NCBI GenBank assembly: GCA_963836375.1
Contig: CAWIJK010000001.1
Coordinates: 248,001 to 312,000 of the forward strand
Direction: 5' to 3'
DNA: 64,000 nucleotides
Origin: CAWIJK01 sp963836375
Lineage (GTDB): Bacteria > Actinomycetota > Acidimicrobiia > Acidimicrobiales > RAAP-2
Both the position numbers and the translations under genes were made by a program. Positions 16,938 to 24,478 of this stretch are shown here, piece after piece. Positions within the stretch are counted from its first letter, which is position 1. Every line of letters starts with the position of its first letter. A model generated the notes under the pieces. It had not been told where the DNA came from. It worked only from the letters and a program-made list of their open reading frames with translations, and ran no database searches.

Positions 16938-17762
16938 TCAGCCCTGGGCGCCGAGAGCGCCGGCCCCCGAGGCTCCGCTGGCACCGGCGCTGCCGGTGCT
17001 CGAGGCTCCACGGTCGGTGATGGTGGCGGCCATGTAGCTGCCGTCCTTCTGCTTGGCACCCGAGATCACCACGCTGTCGCCGGGCTGGACGTCCGAGACC
17101 GATCCGGTGGACGGCACGCTGACAGTCGACGTGGGGCTGGTGACCACCTTCACCAGGGCACTCGAGGTGCCCTCCGAGACGTACAGGGTGCCGTCGGCCA
17201 CGGCGCTCACTGTACCGACCACCGAGTTGGCGCCGCCGAACGCACCGGCGAAGCCGCCGGCCCCGCCCGCGAACCTGGCGGCCCCGCTGGTTCCCCCCGA
17301 ACCCGAGGACCCGCCGGCGAAGGCCGCCCGCAGGGCGGCGAAGTCGGGGGTGGCCCCGGTGGCCGTCGACGAGGACGAGGACGAGGAGTGCTTCTGGTAG
17401 AAGACCCCGCCGGCGAAGCCCACGCCGAGGGCGGCCACCAGGGCCAGTACCCCGGTGATCCGACGATTCCTGGCCCGGTGCTTGGCGTCGAAGTGACGGT
17501 TCCGGTCGATCTCCTCGTCGTCCCAGTCGTCATCGAGCTCGTCGAGGCCGAACGGGCCTCCAGGCCCGGCGGTGGCCGGGAGCTCCTGGGTGTCCTGGGC
17601 GATCGGGGCCTTGCTCTTGGCCGGCACCGGCATCGACGAGCGCCCGGAGGCTCCGTCAGCTCCGCCGGGCGCGGCGGACCCCTGGTCGAGCCGGGCCTGG
17701 TGGGCCCCGTCCACGGGTCCGGGACCCTCGGGCCGGACCGACTGCTCCTTGTCCATCGTCAT
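16938..17762 (-). CDS. Membrane-anchored DUF5666-like protein
   Basis: 274 residues from ATG 17762 ('MTMDKEQS'). An acidic, low-complexity cytoplasmic part ('LDELDDDWDDEEID') leads to one membrane helix (about 101-121, 'ITGVLALVAALGVGFAGGVF'). A Ser/Gly linker follows, then a small beta domain: 'VVGTVSAVADGTLYVSEG', 'VSDVQPGDSVVISG' and 'YMAATITDRG'. This pattern (G-V-S ... D-x-x-x-G-D-x-V ... A-x-x-I) resembles DUF5666. It is the last gene of the seven-gene efflux operon, 59 bases after the permease. Its role there is unknown; an extracytoplasmic accessory or assembly factor is possible. Confidence 0.7.
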   Translation of the reverse strand: MTMDKEQSVRPEGPGPVDGAHQARLDQGSAAPGGADGASGRSSMPVPAKSKAPIAQDTQELPATAGPGGPFGLDELDDDWDDEEIDRNRHFDAKHRARNRRITGVLALVAALGVGFAGGVFYQKHSSSSSSSTATGATPDFAALRAAFAGGSSGSGGTSGAARFAGGAGGFAGAFGGANSVVGTVSAVADGTLYVSEGTSSALVKVVTSPTSTVSVPSTGSVSDVQPGDSVVISGAKQKDGSYMAATITDRGASSTGSAGASGASGAGALGAQG

Positions 17763-17821
17763 CTCCGTTTCCTCTCCGCCGCGTGCCGCGGCGCTTAGAT
17801 CGTCCCGTTGCATGTCACGAC

Positions 17822-19030
17822 TCAGTCCCGGCGCAGCGCCACGGCGGGTGGCAGGGCGGCGGCCCGGCTCGCCGGGTACAGGCCGAAGAAGAGTCCGACG
17901 GCGACCGAGACCCCGAAGGCCAGACCGACCGAGTACCACGCCACGACGGGTTGGACGCCGTCGATCTTGAAGCGGCTCCCAAGCAGGCCGATGGCCACCC
18001 CGACGAGCCCACCGAGCATGGAGAGCAGGACCGCCTCGGCCAGGAACTGCGACAAGATGTCCGCCCGCCGTGCGCCGACCGTCTTGCGGATACCGATCTC
18101 ACGGGTCCGCTCGGTGACCGAGACCAGCATGATGTTCATGACCCCGATCCCCCCCACGAGGAGCGAGATGGCGGCGACTGCGCCGAGCAGGGTCGTGAAG
18201 ACCGCGCTGGTGGCCGACGACGTCTGGATGAGCGACGCCTGGTTGACCACGTTGAAACCCGGGTCCTCCGCCGAGGTCTGGTTGGCGGTCTCGATCGTCG
18301 ATGTCGCCTCGTCCTGGGCGGCGGTGGTCGTGGACGATGACGTGGCCTCGATGTCGATCGACGAGTAGGCGCCGTAGCCGCTGATCTGGTCCTGCACCGA
18401 CGTGTAGGGAGCCATCGCCACGTCGTCGAGGTCCTGGGTCCCGTTGGTCCCCTTGGCGGCGAGGACCCCGATCACCTGGAAGGTGCCGCTGCCGATGTGG
18501 ATCTCGTCGCCGATCGGGTCGGCCCCCCCGAACAACTCGCTCACCACCGTCTGTCCGACGACGATGACCTGGGCGTGGGACTTCACCTGGGCGTCCGTGA
18601 AGAAGGTTCCCCCGGCCATCGTGTACCCGTGCATCGAGATGTACGGCGGGGTCGTGCCGACGAACGACGACGGGCTGTAGGTGGTGCTGTTGTAGGCCAT
18701 GGTGACGTCCGAGGCGTCGACGACCGGCGCCACCTGGGAGATGGCGGGGTTGGTGCCCTTGTCCTGGAGGGCCTGGACGTCGGTCTGGGTCAGGGAGGTG
18801 GCCGGGGCGGGGCCGGTCGTGGAGAAGCTGAGTTCGGGCGAGATCACGAGGAGGTTGGTCCCGAGCTTCTCGATGGAGGCCTCCACGGCAGCCGACGAGC
18901 CGTTGCCCACGGCGACCAGGATGATCACCGACGCCACACCGATGAGCATGCCCAGCATGGTGAGGGCCGACCGGAGCCGGTTGGCGGCGATGCCGGCCAG
19001 GGCGATGCGGATCGAGTCGAAGCGGATCAT
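17822..19030 (-). CDS. MacB/FtsX-type ABC transporter permease
   Basis: 402 residues: an N-terminal membrane helix ('ALTMLGMLIGVASVIILVAVGNG'; core GMLIGVASVI), a MacB-like periplasmic core domain (about 45-270) and three C-terminal helices with the FtsX signature 'GGIGVMNIMLVSVTERTREIGIRK'-type motif (core GGIGVMNIMLVS, then ERTREIGIRK). Such permeases are mechanotransducers, not classical channels, and drive export of peptides or lipoproteins with an HlyD-type adaptor. The start overlaps the ATPase stop by 4 bases. Confidence 0.92.
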   Translation of the reverse strand: MIRFDSIRIALAGIAANRLRSALTMLGMLIGVASVIILVAVGNGSSAAVEASIEKLGTNLLVISPELSFSTTGPAPATSLTQTDVQALQDKGTNPAISQVAPVVDASDVTMAYNSTTYSPSSFVGTTPPYISMHGYTMAGGTFFTDAQVKSHAQVIVVGQTVVSELFGGADPIGDEIHIGSGTFQVIGVLAAKGTNGTQDLDDVAMAPYTSVQDQISGYGAYSSIDIEATSSSTTTAAQDEATSTIETANQTSAEDPGFNVVNQASLIQTSSATSAVFTTLLGAVAAISLLVGGIGVMNIMLVSVTERTREIGIRKTVGARRADILSQFLAEAVLLSMLGGLVGVAIGLLGSRFKIDGVQPVVAWYSVGLAFGVSVAVGLFFGLYPASRAAALPPAVALRRD

Positions 19031-19779
19031 GCCGACCTTCCCGCTGCCGCGCCGACGGCCGGAAGCGGGGCAGGCTCCTGCGCCCGGTCGGCGATGACCA
19101 TGCCGTCTCGCATCTCGACCACCCGGTTGGCGATCGACGCCACCTCGTGCTCGTGGGTGATGACCACCAGGGTCCGGCCCTGGAGGTGGAGGCGGCGGAG
19201 CACCCCGAGCACCGACGCCGAGGCCACGGTGTCGAGGTTCCCGGTGGGCTCGTCGGCCAGCACGATCGCCGGGTCATTGACGATGGCCCGGGCGACCGCC
19301 ACCCGCTGCTGCTCCCCACCGCTCAGCTCGGTCGGCAGATGGTCGGCCCGACGGCCCAGCCCCACCGAGGCCAAGGCGGCCCGGGCCCGGACGACTCGCT
19401 CAGAACGGTGCACCCCGGCGTAGACGAGTGGCAGCTCGACGTTCTTGAGGGCGGTCATACCGGTCAGCAGATTGAAGGCCTGGAAGACGAGGCCGATGCC
19501 GCGGTTGCGCACCTCGGCCAGCTCGTCAGGCTCGCGGTGGCGCACGTCGACCCCGTCGAGCCGGAAGCGCCCCCGGGTGGGCTCGTCCAGCAGGGCCAGG
19601 ATGTTCATGAGCGTGCTCTTGCCCGATCCCGAGGCGCCGACGATGGCCACGAACTCACCGCGTCGGATGGTCAGGGTGACGTCGCGCACGGCGTGAACCG
19701 CATTCTGCCCCACGCCGTAAGTCTTGGACACCCGGCGCAGCTGGATGACCGGCGAACCCGGCTCGCCAGGCCGGCTCAC
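19027..19779 (-). CDS. MacB/LolD-type ABC transporter ATP-binding protein
   Basis: 250 residues: Walker A 'GASGSGKSTLMNI', Q-loop 'IGLVFQAFNLL', signature 'ELSGGEQQRVAVARA', Walker B 'IVLADEPTGNLD', and switch His in 'VITHEHEVA'. This sequence type pairs with FtsX/MacB permeases, and the permease gene overlaps its stop. GTG 19779 is the start, 2 bases after the adaptor gene stop. A non-conserved Pro-rich tail closes the protein. Confidence 0.93.
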   Translation of the reverse strand: MSRPGEPGSPVIQLRRVSKTYGVGQNAVHAVRDVTLTIRRGEFVAIVGASGSGKSTLMNILALLDEPTRGRFRLDGVDVRHREPDELAEVRNRGIGLVFQAFNLLTGMTALKNVELPLVYAGVHRSERVVRARAALASVGLGRRADHLPTELSGGEQQRVAVARAIVNDPAIVLADEPTGNLDTVASASVLGVLRRLHLQGRTLVVITHEHEVASIANRVVEMRDGMVIADRAQEPAPLPAVGAAAGRSA

Positions 19780-19781
19780 GG

Positions 19782-21368
19782 TCAGCCGCCCCCTGCGGCC
19801 CGGGCGAATCCGCCACCGCCGAAGCCGCCGCCGCCGAAGCCGCGGCCTCCGAACCCGCCACCGCCGGTCAGGCCGCTGGTGCCCCCGAGCGTGCCGGTGC
19901 CGCTGCTGGTGGCGGTCGAGGAGTTGGGGGTGATGGTGACCGTCGGCAGAACCACTTTCTCACCGACCGAGAGGTCCCCGTAGACGGCGGTCGTCGACGT
20001 GCCCTGCAGCCCGATCACCACCGGCACCCGGGTTTGGGTCCCCTTGGTGGATTCGGTGGTCACCGTGCCGGTCTTTCCCGAGCCGGTGACCGCGCTGGAC
20101 GGCACCACGAGAACATCGTCGAGCTGGTCGGTGATGATGGTCACGTTGGCCGACATCCCGACCTTCACGGCGCTGGAGGGATTGTTGAGCGTGAGCGTGA
20201 CCGGGAAGGTGACCACGCTGCTCGATGAGGCGCCGGTCGGGTTGATCGTCGAGACGGTGGCGGCGAAACCCTGGCCGGACAGTGCGTCGAGGGTGACCGT
20301 GGCCGCCTGACCGACCTTGATCTGACCCACGTCGGCCTCGGCGATGTCGCAGGTCACCTCCAACTGGGAGAGGTCGGTGAGGGTCATGAAGCCCGATGAC
20401 GACGACGAGCCGGTCGAGCCGGTCGAGCCGGTCGAGCCGGTCGAGCCGGTCGAGCCGGTCGAGCCGATGCCCGAGGCGTTCGACCCGCTGCCGGTGCTCG
20501 ACGAACTGCTGGCCCCGCTCGAGGTCGTGCTGGACCCGGCGCTCACGTTCTGGCCCACCTGACCGTTGATGGCGGTGATCGTCCCTGCTCCGGGTGCGGT
20601 GAGAATCGTGTCGTTCACAGCCTGTTGGGCGGTTCGCACCGCGGCCTGCGCCGAGACCACCGATTCTTGGTCCGAGGCGATGGTGGCCGGGTTCGGCGCC
20701 GTCGTCGTGGTCGTCGTGGTCGGTGGCACTGTCGTGGTCGACGGCGTCGTGCTCTGGGCGGTGGTCGACGACGGGGTCGTCCCGGACGCCGAGCCGGTCG
20801 TCGCGCTGGTTGTCGTCGTAGTGGTGGTGGTCGGGCCATTGGCCGAGATCGCCGCCGTCGAACCACCCGTTGACGAACCACTCGACGCGCTCGATGCCTG
20901 AGACCCCGAACCGCCACTCGACGAGGTGCCGCCCTGTTCGTCCTGGCTCAACCGGTCCTGGGCCGCGGTCAGGCTGTCCTGGGCCTCGGTCAGGCTGGCC
21001 TGGGCGGACGTCGGGTCGAGGGTGGCCAGTACCTGACCCTGGGTCACCTGCTGGCCGACCGAGACCCCGATCCACGACACGGTGCCGGCGGTCCCGAAGT
21101 TGAGGGTGGAGCTCTGGGCGGCGGACACGTTGCCGGTGGCGGTCTGGGTCGCCTGCACTGTGCCCTGGGAGACGGTGGCCGTGGTCGTCACCGTCGACGG
21201 GGAGGCCGAGGAGGTGATCACCACCGTGGCGAACACCCCACTGCCCACGATCAAGGCGCCCAGGGCCACGTTGAGCAGGGTCCGAGAACTGAGGCGGTTC
21301 CGGTGACCTGTCGGCCGGCTCGACGGGTTCAGCGCCGGCCGCTCACCCTGCGCGGCCCGGATACTCAT
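19782..21368 (-). CDS. HlyD/MacA-type periplasmic adaptor with Ser/Thr-rich insert
   Basis: 528 residues: one N-terminal membrane helix (about 31-53) and a lipoyl-like half ('ATGNVSAAQSSTLNFGTAG', then 'VGQQVTQGQVLATLD'). The coiled hairpin region is largely replaced by Ser/Thr/Gly-rich sequence, then comes the second lipoyl half and a barrel ('VTCDIAEADVGQIKVGQ', 'VTLNNPSSAVKVGMSANVTI'). The C-terminus is Gly/Phe-rich ('GGGFGGRGFGGGGFGG'). It should link the MacB-type transporter to the cell wall or a substrate. A 9-base repeat array (20407-20460) sits in the low-complexity region. The ATG overlaps the preceding gene's stop. Confidence 0.87.
   Translation of the reverse strand: MSIRAAQGERPALNPSSRPTGHRNRLSSRTLLNVALGALIVGSGVFATVVITSSASPSTVTTTATVSQGTVQATQTATGNVSAAQSSTLNFGTAGTVSWIGVSVGQQVTQGQVLATLDPTSAQASLTEAQDSLTAAQDRLSQDEQGGTSSSGGSGSQASSASSGSSTGGSTAAISANGPTTTTTTTTSATTGSASGTTPSSTTAQSTTPSTTTVPPTTTTTTTAPNPATIASDQESVVSAQAAVRTAQQAVNDTILTAPGAGTITAINGQVGQNVSAGSSTTSSGASSSSSTGSGSNASGIGSTGSTGSTGSTGSTGSTGSSSSSGFMTLTDLSQLEVTCDIAEADVGQIKVGQAATVTLDALSGQGFAATVSTINPTGASSSSVVTFPVTLTLNNPSSAVKVGMSANVTIITDQLDDVLVVPSSAVTGSGKTGTVTTESTKGTQTRVPVVIGLQGTSTTAVYGDLSVGEKVVLPTVTITPNSSTATSSGTGTLGGTSGLTGGGGFGGRGFGGGGFGGGGFARAAGGG
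20407..20460. repeat. 9-bp repeat GAGCCGGTC x6 (coding VNTR)
   Basis: Six perfect tandem copies, followed by a diverged seventh (GAGCCGATG), encode (Gly-Ser-Thr)n on the complement, within the flexible region of the adaptor protein. Copy-number change would keep the frame. Confidence 0.9.
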
Positions 21369-22009
21369 GCGGCGTTGGACGTGCCGCTCGAATTGCCGCT
21401 CGAAGAGGAGCCCCCCGACGCCCCGCGCGGGGGCCCGAAGGCGCCGTTGAGGTCACTCCGGCAGGCGCTGGCGGCGCTGGGATCGGCCTGCATCAGCGAC
21501 CGGATGGTCTGGAACGTCGAACCGGCGGCGATCTTGACGCCATGGGTGCTCATGCACTGCTCAAAATTGGTGAGGGCCTGTTGCTGGGCCGCGGTGGGCT
21601 TGAACGTCCCCCCACCGGGGCCCCCGCCGAACCCGCCCGCGGGGAGCTTGCTCCGGCACGCGGCGAAGGCCTTGGCCTGCTTGGAGTTCCCTCCGCCGGC
21701 GAAGCCACCGCGGAAGCCACCAGCCGGCGGCGTGCCGCCTGTCGGCGGCGTGCCGCCGGACCCACCGAACGCCCCGCCCTGGGCACTGCCCGAGGGTCGG
21801 GCCTTCAAGGTGACGCCGTGCTGGGAGAGACAGGTCCGGAAGGCCGAGAAGCCGGACTTCGATGAGCTCGACGAGCTCGAGCTGGCGGCGGCGGCCGGGC
21901 CGCTCGCCAGGACGAGCGTCAGCCCGCCGACGACGACCAGTCCGGACAGGGCGGCGGCGACCAGCCGGAGGAGCACAGACACAGGGGATCCAGGGTTTCG
22001 CATGCCCAT
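21365..22009 (-). CDS. Small secreted protein with two C-x-HGV / C-RS repeats
   Basis: 214 residues with an N-terminal export signal ('LLRLVAAALSGLVVVGGLTLVLA' region, ending at 'GPAAAAS'). The mature part has two related modules: 'FRTCLSQHGVTL ... AFAACRSKLP' and 'FEQCMSTHGVKI ... ASACRSDLNG', each with two Cys and an HGV motif, separated by Gly/Pro-rich linkers. I know of no assigned function. Its place between the sensor kinase and the HlyD adaptor, with 2-bp and overlapping junctions, suggests a partner, cargo or ligand-sensing component of the exporter. ATG 22009 lies only 2 bases after the kinase TAA, consistent with translational coupling. Confidence 0.75.
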   Translation of the reverse strand: MGMRNPGSPVSVLLRLVAAALSGLVVVGGLTLVLASGPAAAASSSSSSSSKSGFSAFRTCLSQHGVTLKARPSGSAQGGAFGGSGGTPPTGGTPPAGGFRGGFAGGGNSKQAKAFAACRSKLPAGGFGGGPGGGTFKPTAAQQQALTNFEQCMSTHGVKIAAGSTFQTIRSLMQADPSAASACRSDLNGAFGPPRGASGGSSSSGNSSGTSNAA

Positions 22010-22011
22010 AG

Positions 22012-23634
22012 TTAACCCGTCCGGGCTGTGCCCGGGCTTTGGTGAACCTGTTGATTTTCTGAGGGTTCCGGCCCCGGTCCAGGCACATCCGCCGCCCGGC
22101 GGCCCGAGGGGGGGCCCGGCGGTCGGGCCGCCGGGAACTCGAACCAAAAGCTGGCGCCGCCCCCCGGCGTGTCCTCGACGCCAACCCGGCCACCGTGGGC
22201 CCGGGCGATGGCGGCCACGATGGCCAGCCCCAGGCCGGCTCCCCCTTCCGAGCGGGCCCGGGCGAAGTCGGCCCGGTAGAAGGGCTCGAAGATCCGGCCC
22301 CGCTCGGCCGCGGGCACCCCGGGCCCGTGGTCGCGGACCTCGATGCGGAGCGTGCCGGCGTCCCGGGAGGCCCGGACCTCCACCGGGGCGCCCTCGGGCG
22401 AGTGGCTGATGGCGTTGGTCACGAGATTGTCCACCAGCTGGCGGAGGCGCCCGGGGTCGCAGGGGGCGACCAGGTCGGTGGGCGACAGGAGCGTCAGCGG
22501 GTGGGTCGGGGCCACAAGGCGCATCGAGGACACCGCCTTGTCGAGGACGGCGGCGATGTCGGTGTCTCGGATCTCGAGGGGTCGCTCCTGGTCCAGACGG
22601 GCCAGGAGGAGGAGGTCGTCGACCAGGATGTTCATCCGCTGGGCCTCCTCGCGGATGTGGCGCATCGAAGTGGCCAGGTCGGCCGGCCGTTCGGCGGCCC
22701 CCAGGTCGAAGATCTCGGCGTAACCGCGGATGGAGGTAAGCGGGGTGCGCAGCTCGTGGGAGGCGTCGGCCAGGAAGCGGCGCAACCGGTCCTCGGAGGC
22801 GGCCCGGGCAGCGAACGCCGCTTCGATGTTGCCAAGCATGGCGTTGAGGGCCAGACCGAGCCGGCCGACCTCGGTCCGGTCCTCGGCCGGGGTGACCCGG
22901 CGACCGAGCTCGCCTCCGGCGATCTCGCCTGCGGTCGCCGCCATGTCCTCGAGCGGCCGGAGGTCGCGGCGCACGACCCACCACGACAGCCCGCCCAGGC
23001 CGGCCACGACGATCAGGCTCACCAGCAGTTCCACCCACAGCAGCCGACCCAGGGTGTCGGTCACGTCGCTCAGCGGGATAGCGACGACGACCGAGAGGTG
23101 GTGTTGGTCACCGAGGGTCCGCACCATCACCCGGTAACTGAGCGAACCGTGATCCTCGCTGGGTACGTCGAAGGGTTGGCTGTCCTCGTCGGCCAGGAGC
23201 TGGGCCGCCACCAGCAACGGGGCCGGTGGGGAGGTGCCGCTGTAGATGACCGACACCGACTTTCCGACCCGGACCCCCTTGGGCCCGATCAGCTCGCCGA
23301 AGGTCCCCGCCGGCTCGAGCCCCGACGCATCACGGGCGTCGCGGGGGAACGATCCAGTCGGGAACGGGCGGGGGAACGAGGCGTGACGGGCCGCGGTGGC
23401 GCCGGACGGAACCTCGGGGATCGTCCCCGAACGGGGCACGAAGTTGAGACTCGGACCGAGGCCGTTCTCCGCGTACAGGGCCCGGGTCATCGAGAACGAG
23501 GCCACCTGCAGCTGGGGGTCGACACGGGCCAGGAGGAACGAGCGGAGCTGGGTGTACGTCACCACGTCGGTGATGACCAGACCCGCGGCGACGATACCGA
23601 CGAGGACCAGCAGGAGACGGGTCCGCAGCGTCAC
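22012..23634 (-). CDS. Sensor histidine kinase (TcrY/PrrB-like) of the efflux operon
   Basis: 540 residues: TM1 (about 7-28), a large extracytoplasmic sensor domain, TM2 (about 190-217, 'LLWVELLVSLIVVAGLGGLSW'; core LLVSLIVVAGLG), HAMP, HisKA with phospho-acceptor H293 in 'ASHELRTPLTSIRGYAEI', and HATPase with 'LVDNLVTNAISHS', 'VRDHGPGVP' and 'GGAGLGLAIV'. The Pro-rich tail (about 505-540) is non-conserved. The start overlaps the regulator stop by 4 bases. It presumably senses an envelope stress or the substrate of the downstream exporter. Confidence 0.93.
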   Translation of the reverse strand: MTLRTRLLLVLVGIVAAGLVITDVVTYTQLRSFLLARVDPQLQVASFSMTRALYAENGLGPSLNFVPRSGTIPEVPSGATAARHASFPRPFPTGSFPRDARDASGLEPAGTFGELIGPKGVRVGKSVSVIYSGTSPPAPLLVAAQLLADEDSQPFDVPSEDHGSLSYRVMVRTLGDQHHLSVVVAIPLSDVTDTLGRLLWVELLVSLIVVAGLGGLSWWVVRRDLRPLEDMAATAGEIAGGELGRRVTPAEDRTEVGRLGLALNAMLGNIEAAFAARAASEDRLRRFLADASHELRTPLTSIRGYAEIFDLGAAERPADLATSMRHIREEAQRMNILVDDLLLLARLDQERPLEIRDTDIAAVLDKAVSSMRLVAPTHPLTLLSPTDLVAPCDPGRLRQLVDNLVTNAISHSPEGAPVEVRASRDAGTLRIEVRDHGPGVPAAERGRIFEPFYRADFARARSEGGAGLGLAIVAAIARAHGGRVGVEDTPGGGASFWFEFPAARPPGPPSGRRAADVPGPGPEPSENQQVHQSPGTARTG

Positions 23635-24329
23635 GGCTGGTCGGGGGGCCGTCGGAGCCGGTAGCCGACTCCGCGGACGGTGTGGATGAGGCGGGGGCCG
23701 TGGACCTCGAGCTTTCGCCGTAGCGAGCTGACGAAGATCTCGACCACGTTGTCGTTTCCGTCGAAGTCGTACTGCCAGACCCGGTCGAGGATCTGGGCCT
23801 TCGAGACCACCCGGTCGGCATTCACCATCAGATAGTGCAGCAGCTTGAACTCGGTGGGAGTCAGGTCAATGCCCTGGCCAGCCCGACTGACCTCGTGCTG
23901 CTCCTCGTCGAGCACCAGGTCGCCGAATTCGAGGCGACCGCTCTCGGGTCGCAACTCATGGGTCCGCCGGAGGATGGCCCGAGCCCGAACGATCAGTTCT
24001 TCGACACTGAAGGGCTTGGTCAGGTAATCGTCGCCGCCCAGGGTGAAGCCACGCAGCTTGTCCTCGAGTTCGCCACGCGCCGTCAGGAACATGACCGGCA
24101 CCCGGGGGCTGTCGCGTGAGAGCCGGCGGGCGATCTCGAAGCCGTCAACATCGGGCAGCATGACGTCGAGCACCATGAGATGGGGGTGGAACGAGGCGAG
24201 GGCCCGCATGGCGTCGCGGCCGGTGTGGGCCACCTCGACTTGCATCCCCTCGTAACGCAGGGCCATCGAGAGGAGATCGGTGATGCTCTCCTCGTCGTCG
24301 ACGACCAGCACCCGCGTGGCATCGGACAT
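23631..24329 (-). CDS. OmpR-type response regulator (TcrX-like), first gene of the efflux operon
   Basis: 232 residues. The receiver has DD at 11-12, phospho-acceptor D55 in 'LMVLDVMLPDVDGFE', 'FLTARG' and 'YLTKPF'. The winged helix has 'LTPTEFKLLHYLMVN' and 'LIHTVRGVGYRLR'. ATG 24329 has a GGGAGGT ribosome site. It heads the leftward seven-gene operon ending at 16938; the kinase follows with a 4-base overlap. A TTTCC-TGAG-GGAAA palindrome 33 bases upstream could be its own site. Confidence 0.93.
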   Translation of the reverse strand: MSDATRVLVVDDEESITDLLSMALRYEGMQVEVAHTGRDAMRALASFHPHLMVLDVMLPDVDGFEIARRLSRDSPRVPVMFLTARGELEDKLRGFTLGGDDYLTKPFSVEELIVRARAILRRTHELRPESGRLEFGDLVLDEEQHEVSRAGQGIDLTPTEFKLLHYLMVNADRVVSKAQILDRVWQYDFDGNDNVVEIFVSSLRRKLEVHGPRLIHTVRGVGYRLRRPPDQP

Positions 24330-24361
24330 CCGGCGGTACCTCCCGGCCCATCATCCAATGA

Positions 24362-24375
24362 TTTCCTGAGGGAAA
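24362..24375. promoter_or_regulatory. Palindrome TTTCC-TGAG-GGAAA upstream of the efflux operon
   Basis: Perfect 5-base arms around a 4-base centre, in the divergent promoter region between the response-regulator operon (start 24329, minus) and the MFS gene (24479, plus). Candidate operator for the leftward promoter; no direct evidence. Confidence 0.35.
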
Positions 24376-24450
24376 CCTGTCGACCAGCTGGCGAAAGGAC
24401 CGCCCGCCGGGCCGGCCCGGGGCCCGGCCGCCGCCGGTGGGGTTCAGGAC

Positions 24451-24468
24451 CTTAACGTTAACGTTAAG
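24451..24468. promoter_or_regulatory. 18-bp perfect palindrome CTTAACGTTAACGTTAAG, probable MerR operator
   Basis: The site reads the same on both strands and ends 10 bases before the MFS start codon. TTAACGTTAACGTTAA closely resembles operators of MerR-family regulators of the LiuR type (TTTACGTnnACGTAAA-like). A MerR gene is the second gene of this transcription unit, so autoregulation is the simplest reading. A TAAGCT -10 candidate (24465-24470) overlaps its right end. Confidence 0.75.
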
Positions 24469-24478
24469 CTATCGGGCC

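Noticed and set aside
20407..20460. 9-bp repeats as iterons or an origin
   Set aside because: They lie inside a coding frame and encode Gly-Ser-Thr linker sequence; no replication gene is near.
22010..23038. In-frame upstream extension of the small secreted Cys protein
   Set aside because: It lies in the wrong frame of the histidine kinase and would bury the signal peptide; ATG 22009 gives a normal export signal.
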